A DNA stretch of 64,000 nucleotides from JANQHS01 sp965267505 (GTDB lineage: Bacteria > Bacteroidota > Bacteroidia > Cytophagales > CCMP332), in assembly GCA_965267505.1 (NCBI GenBank), contig OZ254081.1, positions 372,001 to 436,000 on the forward strand, given 5' to 3'. Both the position numbers and the translations under genes were made by a program. Numbering within the stretch: position 1 is the first letter of the stretch; each line of letters starts with the position of its first letter. The notes below the pieces were generated by a model. The model was not told the DNA's origin and made no database searches. It was given only the letters and a program-made list of their open reading frames with translations. Below are positions 52,053 to 61,282 of the stretch, piece by piece.

Positions 52053-53921
52053 ATGATTAGAGGATCCTGGCATTTTCTGATTTGGTTTCTACCTCTGGTA
52101 GCCTGGTCACAAAACCAATCCATTGATCCTAAGGAAAGCTCTGCATACACCTGGAGGATCCTGGAGGATCTCAGCTGGCCTGAGGGAGTAGTAAAAACTG
52201 AATTTCGAATACATGTCCTCGGAAATTCAGATGTTCTGAGGTACATGAAATCATGGCAATCCAAAAGAAAAATCAATGGTGCCAGAATAAGAGTTTTTCA
52301 AGTAGGAGATCTTTCTTCTTCAACAGCTCCACACCTGATATATATACCAAAATCTTCAGATCAATACCTGGAGACTGTTGCCTGGCAATTCAGGGAAAAA
52401 CCTGTTCTGATCATCAGTGAAAGCAAGGGCCAAATAAAAAAGGGAGCTCATGTTGATATATACAATCCCCACGGAGAATTAAAATTTGAGGTGGGAACGG
52501 GCAACTTAAAAAGGTCAGGATTAAGCTTCGAAAGGGAACTTCTGGATGTTGCTGTGAAGGAACAGAAAAAGGAAAGCCATCAGAAAGAGCCTTCAATAAA
52601 GCCGGAAGATGTGAAAATAGAATTGGTAGAACCAAAAAAGATCTCTCAGAAAGAAGCAGAAGAGTTAGATGATTATATGGATGATCTTTCTGACCTGGCC
52701 AGCAGCTCCAAAAAGAAAGTCAAAATTGATACCGAGGACCTTCAGGCACTTTTGGAAAAGCAGAAAGAGCAGGAGGAAGAAATGGAAAAGAACCAAAAAA
52801 GGATGGAGCGGCAAAGAAGGAATATCAATAAGATGAAGGCGGAACAGGAAAAGAAGGAGAAGGAAATAGAAGAACAGAATCAGGAATTCGAGGAGAAACA
52901 AAAGGAGTTACAGAACCTTCAACTAAAGGAGGAAAGGATAAATGCTGTATTAGAAAGAAAAGAAAAGATCCTTAAGGGTAAAGAATTAACGATTAAGGAG
53001 CAGCTAGGAGAGATCCAAAGTCATAAATACATCATCTATGTGATGGGCATTTTCCTTGCTATCGCAATTATTCTGGGATACTTTATCTATCGAAACTACA
53101 AGGCCAAAGTACTTGCAAATAGGATAATTGAAGAACAAAAGGCCATCGTCGAAGAAAAGAATCAAAAGATCACCGATTCAATAACTTATGCTAAACGCTT
53201 ACAGTCTGCAATACTTCCCTCCGACCGAATTGTGAAGGATTACTTAGACCAAAGTTTTATTTACTATCAACCCAAGGATATAGTTGCGGGAGACTTTTAT
53301 TGGATGGACCAGATCGATGGGAAGATCATTTTTGCTGCAGCAGATTGTACTGGGCATGGAGTCCCCGGGGCATTTGTGAGCATTGTTTGTCATAATGCCC
53401 TTAGTAGAAGCGTTCGGGAATTCGGAATAAAATCACCAGGACTCATACTTGATAAAAGCAGGGAATTGGTAGTTGAACAATTCGAGAAAAGCGACGAGTC
53501 GGTTAAAGATGGAATGGATATCAGTCTTTGTTCCTATGATGTAAAGAAAAAGGAGCTGGAATTCGCGGGAGCCCATAATCGTCTATTCCTGGTCAGAAAA
53601 AAATCCGATAATCCACAGGTAGATGAGATCAAGGGAGATAAACAACCTATTGGACTTTTTGATGATCCAAAGCCCTTTACCAATCACAAGATCAAGCTGG
53701 AACCAGGAGATTGCATCTATTTAAGTACGGATGGATTCCCTGATCAATTTGGTGGACCAAGGGGTAAGAAGTTCATGTACAAACGATTCAAGGAATTATT
53801 GGAGAGCTTACATGGACATATGATGGATACCCAAAAGGGAATCCTTAAGCAGGAATTCGAATCCTGGAGGGGAGAAGAAGAGCAATTGGATGATGTTTGT
53901 GTCCTTGGAATGAAGGCCTAG
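52053..53921 (+). CDS. YfiR-like periplasmic sensor fused to SpoIIE/PP2C phosphatase
   Basis: A 622-residue transmembrane signalling protein. It has a signal peptide at about 1-20 (LPLVAWSQ), then a YfiR-type domain at about 30-165 (AYTWRILEDLSWPE, IHVLGNSDVL, PVLIISES). A charged linker and a coiled coil (about 225-315) follow, with one membrane helix at about 324-344. The cytoplasmic SpoIIE domain spans about 375-620. Catalytic metal ligands are expected at Asp in DIVAGDFYWM, AAADCTGHGVPGAF and DGMDISLC, with STDGFPDQFGG and QLDDVCVLGMK. SpoIIE phosphatases usually act on anti-sigma antagonists, but no such partner is adjacent. The joining of a YfiR domain to SpoIIE is inferred by eye. Confidence 0.85.
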   Translation: MIRGSWHFLIWFLPLVAWSQNQSIDPKESSAYTWRILEDLSWPEGVVKTEFRIHVLGNSDVLRYMKSWQSKRKINGARIRVFQVGDLSSSTAPHLIYIPKSSDQYLETVAWQFREKPVLIISESKGQIKKGAHVDIYNPHGELKFEVGTGNLKRSGLSFERELLDVAVKEQKKESHQKEPSIKPEDVKIELVEPKKISQKEAEELDDYMDDLSDLASSSKKKVKIDTEDLQALLEKQKEQEEEMEKNQKRMERQRRNINKMKAEQEKKEKEIEEQNQEFEEKQKELQNLQLKEERINAVLERKEKILKGKELTIKEQLGEIQSHKYIIYVMGIFLAIAIILGYFIYRNYKAKVLANRIIEEQKAIVEEKNQKITDSITYAKRLQSAILPSDRIVKDYLDQSFIYYQPKDIVAGDFYWMDQIDGKIIFAAADCTGHGVPGAFVSIVCHNALSRSVREFGIKSPGLILDKSRELVVEQFEKSDESVKDGMDISLCSYDVKKKELEFAGAHNRLFLVRKKSDNPQVDEIKGDKQPIGLFDDPKPFTNHKIKLEPGDCIYLSTDGFPDQFGGPRGKKFMYKRFKELLESLHGHMMDTQKGILKQEFESWRGEEEQLDDVCVLGMKA

Positions 53922-53973
53922 ATCAAGGAAAAATTTCTTAAAGTTTTTTTAACAAAATAGAAGTGTTTGATTC

Positions 53974-54004
53974 TTGATAATACAAGATTGAGGTCTTTAT
54001 TTTG
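53974..54004 (+). promoter_or_regulatory. Candidate promoter for the DUF6607 gene: TTG-N20-TTATTTTG
   Basis: TTG at 53974-53976 and TTATTTTG at 53997-54004 (7 of 8 to TAnnTTTG), spacing 20. It lies about 42 bases before the ATG at 54047 in an A/T-rich 125-base gap that shows nothing else. Confidence 0.4.
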
Positions 54005-54046
54005 AACACTATTTAGAATTGGTCTAAATAAAAATAAAGAAATAAA

Positions 54047-54985
54047 ATGAAAATTCAACTCCTCACAATCACCCTACTTTTCACTACATTATCATTCGCT
54101 TCAGAACCAGATCTTGAAAAAGACCGGGCAGCAATTAAATCCTTCTGTGGATGTTTTAAGGTAGATTTCAATTTCGTAGAAACATTCGCTCCTGACACAA
54201 ACTACAAAATCCATGAGCCTTACCATTCTGTGGCAAATGCTGAATGGGCGTTTGTTGAAACAGAAGAGGACGGAAAGATCTCAATTCAGCATCTTCTAAT
54301 AGTTGGCCCAAACCATGTTATCAAACATTGGAGGCAGGATTGGATCTATGAGAATCAGGACTTCTATTCATACAACGGAGATCTTCAATGGACAAAAACC
54401 AGTAATTCAGCTGAGGAGGAAAAAGGGAGATGGACCCAAAAGGTTTACCAGGTTGATGATTGTATCCGCTATGAATCCTCAGATAACTGGATCCATGAAA
54501 ATGGCAAGTCTTTTTGGGTAGCTGAAACCGATGCCCCACTTCCCCGAAGGGAAAATACAAAGCGAAGCGATTACAATGTAATGCATAGAAGAAACAGACA
54601 AGAAGTCACTGACTTTGGTTGGATTCACGAACAGGACAACCAAAAAATTATAAGAAAGGGCGGACAGGATGAAATTCTTGTCATGGAAAAAGGATACAAC
54701 ACATATACCCGAATCGATGACTCAAATTGTAAGATCGCACAGAAATGGTGGAAGGATAACAAGGAATACTGGGCTCTGGTAAAGGAAGTTTGGGCAGAGC
54801 AATTGGCTGGTAGATCCGAAGTGAAAATGATCGATAAGATCGATGACGAAAAGAGATATGAACGCCTTTTTGAACTTCAATATGCTTATGATCCTAAAAG
54901 ATCAGAACAAATTAAAGAGAGCGTAAGAGAGGTGATCAAGGCATATATGGTAGCAGAAAATTCAAGCTCTGGAAAGAGCAAATAG
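54047..54985 (+). CDS. DUF6607 family exported protein
   Basis: A 312-residue protein with a signal peptide at 1-18 (ending LSFAS). The mature part has IKSFCGCFKVDFNFVETFA, HLLIVGPNHVIKHWRQDW, DNWIHENGKSFWVAETDAPLPRRE and a second half repeating charged aromatic segments. This pattern fits DUF6607, whose function is not established. It stands alone with its own candidate promoter and a 274-base gap downstream. Confidence 0.75.
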   Translation: MKIQLLTITLLFTTLSFASEPDLEKDRAAIKSFCGCFKVDFNFVETFAPDTNYKIHEPYHSVANAEWAFVETEEDGKISIQHLLIVGPNHVIKHWRQDWIYENQDFYSYNGDLQWTKTSNSAEEEKGRWTQKVYQVDDCIRYESSDNWIHENGKSFWVAETDAPLPRRENTKRSDYNVMHRRNRQEVTDFGWIHEQDNQKIIRKGGQDEILVMEKGYNTYTRIDDSNCKIAQKWWKDNKEYWALVKEVWAEQLAGRSEVKMIDKIDDEKRYERLFELQYAYDPKRSEQIKESVREVIKAYMVAENSSSGKSK

Positions 54986-55036
54986 AAGCCTTTTCCATAT
55001 TTAGTTATCTCTATCTGGTGCACAAAATATCTCGTG

Positions 55037-55276
55037 TCACCCTCCCAAATTCAAGGCTTCTGCATAGGATCTAAAGATCACTTCTTTATGACTGAATTTC
55101 GTTGGTGCTCCTGCATGGAATCCGGACGAATAATTACCCAAAAAGAGGAAGAAAAAGATCCCATTGGCAAGGATCAAGACTCCGATTAGAATTTTCTTGA
55201 ATAAAATTGAGTTGTTTAGGGAATCGAAGGAAACAAAATAATCATCTAAAGATCTAGCCGTGGCAATTTCAAAAGT
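55037..55276 (-). other. Cryptic small membrane-protein-like reading frame lacking a standard start
   Basis: Between the DUF6607 and MFS genes the minus strand is open from just below a TGA at 55277-55279 to a TGA at 55037-55039. It encodes a protein-like sequence: LDDYFVSFDSLNN, KKILIGVLILANGIFFFLF (a plausible membrane helix) and a polar tail ending YAEALNLGG. No ATG is present. A TTG in the helix would give only 46 residues; ATT or ACG would be needed for the full form. It could be a decayed gene, a gene with a rare start, or chance. Confidence 0.35.
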
Positions 55277-56777
55277 TCAGGAAAGAGCTGTGATGGTAAG
55301 TTCGGTTTTGGCTTCAGCAATGGCCTTTATCGATTTCACTGCCTTAAACGTAGCCTTTCCCTCAATACAGAAAGACCTTGAACTCGCTGGGGCTGATCTA
55401 TTATGGATAGCAAATGGATATGCCCTTTTCCTATCTTCCTTGATTTTGGTGGGAGGCTCCTTGGGTGACCAATTGGGTAGAAAATGGATCTTCATGTTTG
55501 GGATCATTCTGTTTACTCTCTCATCAATAGCCTGTGGATTTTCTCAATCCGCGGGTTTTTTGATCATCGCCAGGTGTTTTCAGGGAATAGGCGGTGCAAT
55601 GATGGTGCCTGGAAGCCTCTCAATCATTTCCTCAAGTTTCCCACAGGAATCAAGGGGGAAAGCCATAGGTACATGGTCCATGTTTTCTGCCATGACCACC
55701 ATCTTTGGGCCTGCCCTTGGAGGATGGTTGGCTAGCATGGATCTATGGAGAATGATCTTTTTCATAAACATTCCATTGGCTTTGGTATCACTTTTTCTAC
55801 TCGTGAGATACGTTCCTGAATCAAAGCAGGAAAAAAACCAGGGCTTGGATTTTGAAGGAGCCTTATTGATCACATTGGCTCTTGCATCCCTTACCTATGG
55901 ATTCATTGAAGCCCCAGAGAAGGGTTTTAACAATCCATTGATCTACGGAACAATTTCGCTTGGCACCCTTTTACTGATCGCCTTCCTCCTCGTCCAATCA
56001 AGATCAAAAAAAGCCATGATGCCCTTGGATCTTTTTAAGAACAGAATTTTTCTGGGAGCAAATCTTCTTACCTTGCTACTCTACGGAGCCTTGGGAGGAT
56101 TCCTCTTCTTTTTCCCTCTTAACTTAATCCAGGTTCAATCTTATCCTCCTGAAATTGCAGGATTCACCATGCTTCCTTTCGGACTTTTAATTGCTTTCTT
56201 ATCAAGAGTATCCGGTGCTTGGGCCGATAAGGTTGGAACGAAAATTCCCCTTCTATTGGGATCAACTCTAGTGGGAATTGGCTTCTTTCTTTTTTCAATG
56301 CCAGGCTTAACCGCGGGACCAGCAGATTACTGGACAAGTTTTTTTCCCGCAATCCTAATTGCAGGAACCGGGATGGGATTGACCGTAGCCCCTTTGACTA
56401 CCAGTGTAATGAATTCTGTAGATCCTCAAAAAACAGGAACCGCATCCGGAGTCAACAACAGCATATCAAGAACAGCCGGAGTTTTGGCCGTAGCCGTTAT
56501 TGGATCCTTTTTTCTTTCAAACTTTTCTGGTGAGTTGTTCACTCAATTAACAAATTCAGAAATCCGACCAGAGATCATCCAAATAACAATGAATGACTCC
56601 CCAAAATTGGCCGAGCTAATTCCCTCAATTGAGAGTTTTGAATCAGAGAAAAAAATTATTTCTGAAGCGGTTAAATTTTCCTTTATAGACTCTTTTAAAA
56701 TGGCAGCCAGAATTGCGTCTGCTTTGGCATTTTGTTCAGCATTAATTGCTCTTTTTTCCTTCAAAAAAGACTCCTAA
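55260..56777 (+). CDS. MFS transporter, DHA2 (EmrB/QacA-like) drug:H+ antiporter family
   Basis: A 505-residue inner-membrane exporter with 14 predicted helices. Family marks are IDFTALNVAFPSIQKDL in helix 1, GSLGDQLGRKWIF (motif A), RCFQGIGGAMMVPGSLSII (motif B) and GPALGGWL (motif C). It lacks an adjacent EmrA-like membrane-fusion partner. The start is GTG at 55260; an ATG at 55293 would cut off 11 residues. Substrate unknown. Confidence 0.92.
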   Translation: MAISKVQERAVMVSSVLASAMAFIDFTALNVAFPSIQKDLELAGADLLWIANGYALFLSSLILVGGSLGDQLGRKWIFMFGIILFTLSSIACGFSQSAGFLIIARCFQGIGGAMMVPGSLSIISSSFPQESRGKAIGTWSMFSAMTTIFGPALGGWLASMDLWRMIFFINIPLALVSLFLLVRYVPESKQEKNQGLDFEGALLITLALASLTYGFIEAPEKGFNNPLIYGTISLGTLLLIAFLLVQSRSKKAMMPLDLFKNRIFLGANLLTLLLYGALGGFLFFFPLNLIQVQSYPPEIAGFTMLPFGLLIAFLSRVSGAWADKVGTKIPLLLGSTLVGIGFFLFSMPGLTAGPADYWTSFFPAILIAGTGMGLTVAPLTTSVMNSVDPQKTGTASGVNNSISRTAGVLAVAVIGSFFLSNFSGELFTQLTNSEIRPEIIQITMNDSPKLAELIPSIESFESEKKIISEAVKFSFIDSFKMAARIASALAFCSALIALFSFKKDS

Positions 56778-56868
56778 CCCATATTGGGTGAGTTTTTCCG
56801 TTTGAATAATTCCAGACAATTATTCTCTCGGGACTTTATAATATTAAGCTACCGTTTTCGAATTGACC

Positions 56869-58014
56869 ATGTATAGATTAACATGCCTTTCGACCTTTCT
56901 ATCTTTTATTTTTTCTATTAACCTCTTTGCCCAGGTAGATTACGAATTCCTGGTAAGTAATAGTGCTGGAAATAATGTTAAAAGGTTCGCTATGGATGGA
57001 ACCTTCCTCGGTGATTTCATTCCTGCTTTTTCAGGAGGGCTTTCGGGAACCCAGGACATTCTGGTTCATCCAGATGGATCCTTGCTGGTTACGGGAATAA
57101 ACAACAATACTGTAAAGCAATACAATGGAAGCACAGGAGCTTTCATAAAGAACTTTACCACAGGTTATCTGCTTAGTGGCCCAACCAAAATGTCAATAGG
57201 ACCTGATAGCCTACTCTATGTAACCCAATGGAATTCCAGCCCAAATGAGGTGGCCAGGTACAGATTGGATGGAAGTTTTCATAGCTCCTTCACGGCCGCA
57301 GGCCCAACCAGAGCCCTGGGAATGACCTGGGATGATAGTGCCCGATTGTATGTCGCTGTTTTTGGGAATACCAATGACGGCGTGATCAGAAGGTTTGATA
57401 CAAGCGGAGCAGATCTGGGAAATTTTATTGACTCCCAGGTTTTATTGGGACCTACACATTGCTGGTTTGATCATGATGGAACCATGTTGGTTCAGGATTG
57501 GCAAGCAAGCAATATTCGACGATACGATGCCCTGGGGAATTACCTGGGCATATTTACCAGTTCCGTAGGCCAAACCGAAGGAGTTGCCATCCTTGAAGAT
57601 AAGAGCATGCTTATGCCTGATTGGGCCGCCGATGCCGTCCAATGGGTGGATAGTGCAGGAAACTATTTGGGGGTTTTTGCGAGTGGCAATGGACTGGCAG
57701 ATCCAAATTGTATTACAAAAAGGCAAGCCTTGATCAATTCCCTATCGGCAAAGGATTATTTGAACCAAATAAAAGTCCGGGTATTAAATGGCTACAGGGA
57801 TCTAATAATAGGCTCTGAAAACATCGATTTAAGGAAAACCAAAATTGATCTCTTCGATATTAAAGGCCTTGATCTTACAAAAACTCTCAGGGAAGAGGAA
57901 ATATCTAACGAGCATGAGGCCTTTTTTAACATCGAAAGCCTATCACCAGGAGTTTACCATGTTAGGATTACACTTCCTGATGATCAAAAGATTTATAAGA
58001 TCCTGATCCAATAG
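56869..58014 (+). CDS. Secreted NHL/beta-propeller protein with T9SS sorting domain
   Basis: A 381-residue exported protein. The signal peptide is about 1-22 (ending NLFAQ). Five to six propeller-like repeats follow, each with a Gly-rich LGDF/LGNF/LGIF/LGVF turn and a variable VKQYNGS/IRRFDTS/IRRYDAL strand. The C-terminal 80 residues form a T9SS type A sorting domain (DLFDIKGLDL, LSPGVYHVRI, ending ILIQ). ATG at 56869 heads the signal peptide; a TTG two codons earlier is ignored. Its ligand or role is unknown; it may bind carbohydrate or protein at the surface. Confidence 0.85.
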   Translation: MYRLTCLSTFLSFIFSINLFAQVDYEFLVSNSAGNNVKRFAMDGTFLGDFIPAFSGGLSGTQDILVHPDGSLLVTGINNNTVKQYNGSTGAFIKNFTTGYLLSGPTKMSIGPDSLLYVTQWNSSPNEVARYRLDGSFHSSFTAAGPTRALGMTWDDSARLYVAVFGNTNDGVIRRFDTSGADLGNFIDSQVLLGPTHCWFDHDGTMLVQDWQASNIRRYDALGNYLGIFTSSVGQTEGVAILEDKSMLMPDWAADAVQWVDSAGNYLGVFASGNGLADPNCITKRQALINSLSAKDYLNQIKVRVLNGYRDLIIGSENIDLRKTKIDLFDIKGLDLTKTLREEEISNEHEAFFNIESLSPGVYHVRITLPDDQKIYKILIQ

Positions 58015-58084
58015 ATCAAAAGATTCGTCCATCATGAAAAATTACCCTTGATGTAATGGGGTAATCGCCTTAGATCCATATTGA

Positions 58085-58092
58085 TATTTTTG
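58085..58092 (+). promoter_or_regulatory. -7 box TATTTTTG upstream of the carboxypeptidase-like-domain gene
   Basis: Perfect TAnnTTTG followed by C, six bases before the ATG at 58099. It implies an almost leaderless transcript and argues against a TTG at 58081 as the start. Confidence 0.5.
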
Positions 58093-58098
58093 CTCGCC

Positions 58099-59463
58099 AT
58101 GGATCTAAGGCATTTCTTATCCCTTCTCTTTTTGCTTTCAAGCTTCTCGCCTGGCTTTTCCCAAGGGTTAATTCAGGGAGTAGTTATTGATGCAGGAAGT
58201 CAAAAATCCTTGCCCTATGCAACCATAGCCTATAAGGGCTACCCATACGGAACCACTTCAAATTCTGATGGTGAATTTGAACTTCAACTTCCCGAGTGGC
58301 TAAAAGACACCCCCATTATTATATCATATATGGGATATGAAAGCAAGGAATATAGATCAGGTTCCATCTCCGGAAAACTTACAGTTCATTTAAAAAAGAA
58401 GATCATCACCCTGGAGGAAGTCCAGGTAAAACCATTAAGCCCCACAGATTATATCCGGCTTGCTTTGAGGAAGATCCCCAAGAATTACTCAAACATCCCA
58501 TTTAATACCAAAGCCTATTATAAAGAGAAGTTTACGGAAAATGGTGATTTCGTTTCCCTTCACGAAGCAGTTTTCAAATCCTATTTCACGGCTCAGCAAG
58601 ACACAAACCCAAATCAACACCAGGTTATGCTTTACCGAACAAGCGATGACCTGGAGGAATTTAAGTTCATGGGGCGATGGATCGATAAAAGGATGGATAA
58701 CAAAAAAGAACAAGCTGAGAAGAAGAAAACCAAATACGAGAAGAAAAAACAACGCTTTGAAAGGAAGGGTAAGGAGTTTACAGACACCCTGGACGTATCG
58801 GATTATGATGATTGGGATTTTGACATTACCGAACAGATCAGAGAAGGCTTTGGAGGTCCGGAGGAGATCCTTCAAATGGACCTTACAAAGGGAACCGAAG
58901 ATGCCCTGGACTCAACCAAGTTTAAAAAATTCAAATACAGTTTCGGCAACCCTGCTACCTATATGGGAATGAACCTTTTGACCATCAACTATCGCTCAAA
59001 GAGGCAAATGGATCAAATGAATTATATGGGAAGGATCTATATCGATCCTAAAACCGATGCCATAGTTGGTTTGGATTATCGCTGGCAAATGATCATCCCT
59101 GTAGCCGTAAAACCCCTACTCTTCGCTTTTGGAATGGTAATCGAAAACCCAATCGCCCTTGCCAAAATCAGGTATCAAAAAATTGACGACCAATACTTTC
59201 CCCAACATTTCAGGATGCAATTCAAGATCCGCATGAAAAAGAAATACATGTGGGCAAAAAATGATAATTCAGATTTTTTCACTGAAATGGTCTTCAACAT
59301 TTTCGATATTAACACAAAAGACTCCAAGCCAATACCCAAGGAATATCAATATGAAAAAGGAGAACCTCTTTCTGAGCAAGTAAAAAACAGTGATGGAATA
59401 AATTGGGAAGGTGTCAATACCCTGAAGGACAAAAGGCCAAAGGCAAAAATGAAAAAATGGTAG
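58099..59463 (+). CDS. Carboxypeptidase-regulatory-like domain protein of unknown function
   Basis: A 454-residue exported protein. The signal peptide is 1-21 (ending PGFSQ). A CarboxypepD_reg-like beta-sandwich at about 22-110 (IQGVVIDAGSQKSLPYATI, TTSNSDGEFELQL) is followed by a long region with a Lys/Glu-rich charged stretch (about 205-240) and strand-rich segments. It lacks the TonB box and barrel of SusC-type receptors. The architecture resembles the DUF5686 protein at 27867 but is shorter. Function unknown. A 143-base gap follows. Confidence 0.8.
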   Translation: MDLRHFLSLLFLLSSFSPGFSQGLIQGVVIDAGSQKSLPYATIAYKGYPYGTTSNSDGEFELQLPEWLKDTPIIISYMGYESKEYRSGSISGKLTVHLKKKIITLEEVQVKPLSPTDYIRLALRKIPKNYSNIPFNTKAYYKEKFTENGDFVSLHEAVFKSYFTAQQDTNPNQHQVMLYRTSDDLEEFKFMGRWIDKRMDNKKEQAEKKKTKYEKKKQRFERKGKEFTDTLDVSDYDDWDFDITEQIREGFGGPEEILQMDLTKGTEDALDSTKFKKFKYSFGNPATYMGMNLLTINYRSKRQMDQMNYMGRIYIDPKTDAIVGLDYRWQMIIPVAVKPLLFAFGMVIENPIALAKIRYQKIDDQYFPQHFRMQFKIRMKKKYMWAKNDNSDFFTEMVFNIFDINTKDSKPIPKEYQYEKGEPLSEQVKNSDGINWEGVNTLKDKRPKAKMKKW

Positions 59464-59606
59464 TTCGAATATCAATGAGTTAAGGCCCATTCCAAAACAC
59501 GATCTCTTTTTAAAATCAAATATTTTTCGGTTTCTATAGTTATCACCCAAAATATGGGAAAAGGGCCGCCATTTAATTCCTAACTTTTCACCTGAAAACT
59601 GAAAGA

Positions 59607-60662
59607 ATGAAGAATTGCTGCCTATTTCTTCTCTTGCTACTATGGAAGCCCCTGTTTTCTCAGGAAAATCCTAAGCTTTATAGTGATCCAACCGAAATAA
59701 TGGTTTTGGCCACTCCCCATTTGAGCTCCTATTCAAAGGAATTCAGTTCAAGGGCACTTGACCCAGTAATACAAAAACTAAAAAATTGGGGACCAGACCT
59801 AATCTGTATAGAATCAGCCGCCCCGGGATCCATGAATTTCATGATCCAAAACCCAGTTCTTTACCGAAGTGTGTTGAATGAATTTGGAAAAGAAAATCAG
59901 TCACTGGCTAATTATTTCCAGGAAAAAAAGAATTGCGATTGGCAAACCGCTATGAAGAGATATGATTCTCTGGGTAGACAATTACAGGTTGACCCTAACA
60001 ATTCGGTAAACAAGGTTGCGTTTACACAATACTCTTTTGCCAGCTACAGATTTTACACAGCACTCCTCCAATACAAAACCTTAAACGCTCAGGAGTTAGT
60101 AAATCTGGGACTCGATGAAGACAAGAAAAATGTTCTGGAGAATACACTCGCATCCTCTAATGAAAATGTACAGCTTGGATTCCGGCTTGCTCAGGAAATG
60201 GAAAAAAATGAGATCCTGCAGATTGATGACCATTTGGATAAAGATCTATTCATGAGAATTGCTCCCGCTTTGATTAACGAACTAAACTCAAATAAGGAGT
60301 ACCAAAAGATACATGAAGATCCATTTTATAAGGAAACACAGCAAAAACTGTTAACGGGCTTGGAGGAAAAGAATCTCCTTCCTTACTATCGAATGATCAA
60401 TACTTCTGTGCATCAGAAAAAGGATAAAGAGGTTCAATGGGAATTATTTTTCAGGACAAATCTGGATTCACGCCTTGACCGGGTACGAGTTGGGTTATGG
60501 GAAACAAGAAACCTAAATATCTGTTCACACATTCGAAGGGCAAGTTCCTTATACCCGGGCAGGAAGGTCCTGGTGATTATTGGATCAAGTCATAAGATCT
60601 TTCTGGATGAGCAACTTCAGCGATTAATGGGAGTTAAACTGGTGAATTTCAATGATATTTAA
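59607..60662 (+). CDS. DUF5694-like exported protein (TraB-type fold)
   Basis: A 351-residue protein with a signal peptide at 1-18 (ending LFSQ). It has IMVLATPHLSSYSKEFSSRAL at the front, PDLICIESAAPG, a helical middle, and KVLVIIGSSHKIFLDEQL near the end. These are the marks of the DUF5694/TraB-GumN group, in which conserved His and Glu residues suggest a metal-dependent hydrolase, unproven. TAACTTTT at 59581-59588 is a weak -7 candidate. Its end is followed after 43 bases by the Cys-rich hypothetical gene. Confidence 0.65.
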   Translation: MKNCCLFLLLLLWKPLFSQENPKLYSDPTEIMVLATPHLSSYSKEFSSRALDPVIQKLKNWGPDLICIESAAPGSMNFMIQNPVLYRSVLNEFGKENQSLANYFQEKKNCDWQTAMKRYDSLGRQLQVDPNNSVNKVAFTQYSFASYRFYTALLQYKTLNAQELVNLGLDEDKKNVLENTLASSNENVQLGFRLAQEMEKNEILQIDDHLDKDLFMRIAPALINELNSNKEYQKIHEDPFYKETQQKLLTGLEEKNLLPYYRMINTSVHQKKDKEVQWELFFRTNLDSRLDRVRVGLWETRNLNICSHIRRASSLYPGRKVLVIIGSSHKIFLDEQLQRLMGVKLVNFNDI

Positions 60663-60705
60663 AGCCACCGTACAGCAATGGCAGGATTTATTGGGATGGA
60701 CAATC

Positions 60706-61281
60706 ATGCCCCGATTAAAAGAAATTTTCGTCTCAATTGTGATATGCTTAGCCTTCTGCGGTAAAACATTTTCACAATCTTCGGATCTGGAAAATACAGT
60801 CTGGATGTTTGGAAAACCTAACCCGGAAGAATCTTGCCAATTGATAGTGGATTGTGAGTGCTGCCTTAGCCAAGTTCTCTTCATGGAAAACGGAGAATGT
60901 ATTTGGATCAACCCATGCTATGACGGGGGCGAGCTATATACCAAAGGAAAATATACGGTTTCAGGTAAATCGATAAGGATACAAACATCTACCTGGTCAC
61001 TTGTAAAAAAAACCATTTGGGGACCCAATGTGGATGTTCTGGGAGAGCCCGAAAACCAAATAAAAAAGGTTGAATCAGAAGCAGATGAGCTTAACTACTT
61101 TTTGAATGAATGCCAAGGTTCGGATTACCTGGTAGATGAAAGAGACGGGATGTTAAGTGCCGGTAAAAAGCAGCTCCTACCTACGGCCTTTCAATTTTAT
61201 CAATTGCTCAAGAAGGAAGGAGTCTGGGAACCATTAATGGGTTTTTCTCCCAAAGAAAATTCGGTACCGGAAGAGCATTGA
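60706..61281 (+). CDS. Cys-rich exported hypothetical protein
   Basis: A 191-residue protein of unrecognised family. ATG at 60706 gives a basic signal peptide (about 1-24, ending KTFSQ). The frame also opens at 60652, but that 18-residue addition would overlap the previous gene and spoil the signal. The mature part begins with a cysteine cluster (CQLIVDCECCL), followed by Cys in GECIWINPCYDG. It then has strand-rich and helical segments; a LxxTxWxF-like opening resembles lipocalin-type or META-like envelope proteins, without proof. Its stop is one base before the convergent riboflavin synthase gene. Confidence 0.65.
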   Translation: MPRLKEIFVSIVICLAFCGKTFSQSSDLENTVWMFGKPNPEESCQLIVDCECCLSQVLFMENGECIWINPCYDGGELYTKGKYTVSGKSIRIQTSTWSLVKKTIWGPNVDVLGEPENQIKKVESEADELNYFLNECQGSDYLVDERDGMLSAGKKQLLPTAFQFYQLLKKEGVWEPLMGFSPKENSVPEEH

Positions 61282-61282
61282 A

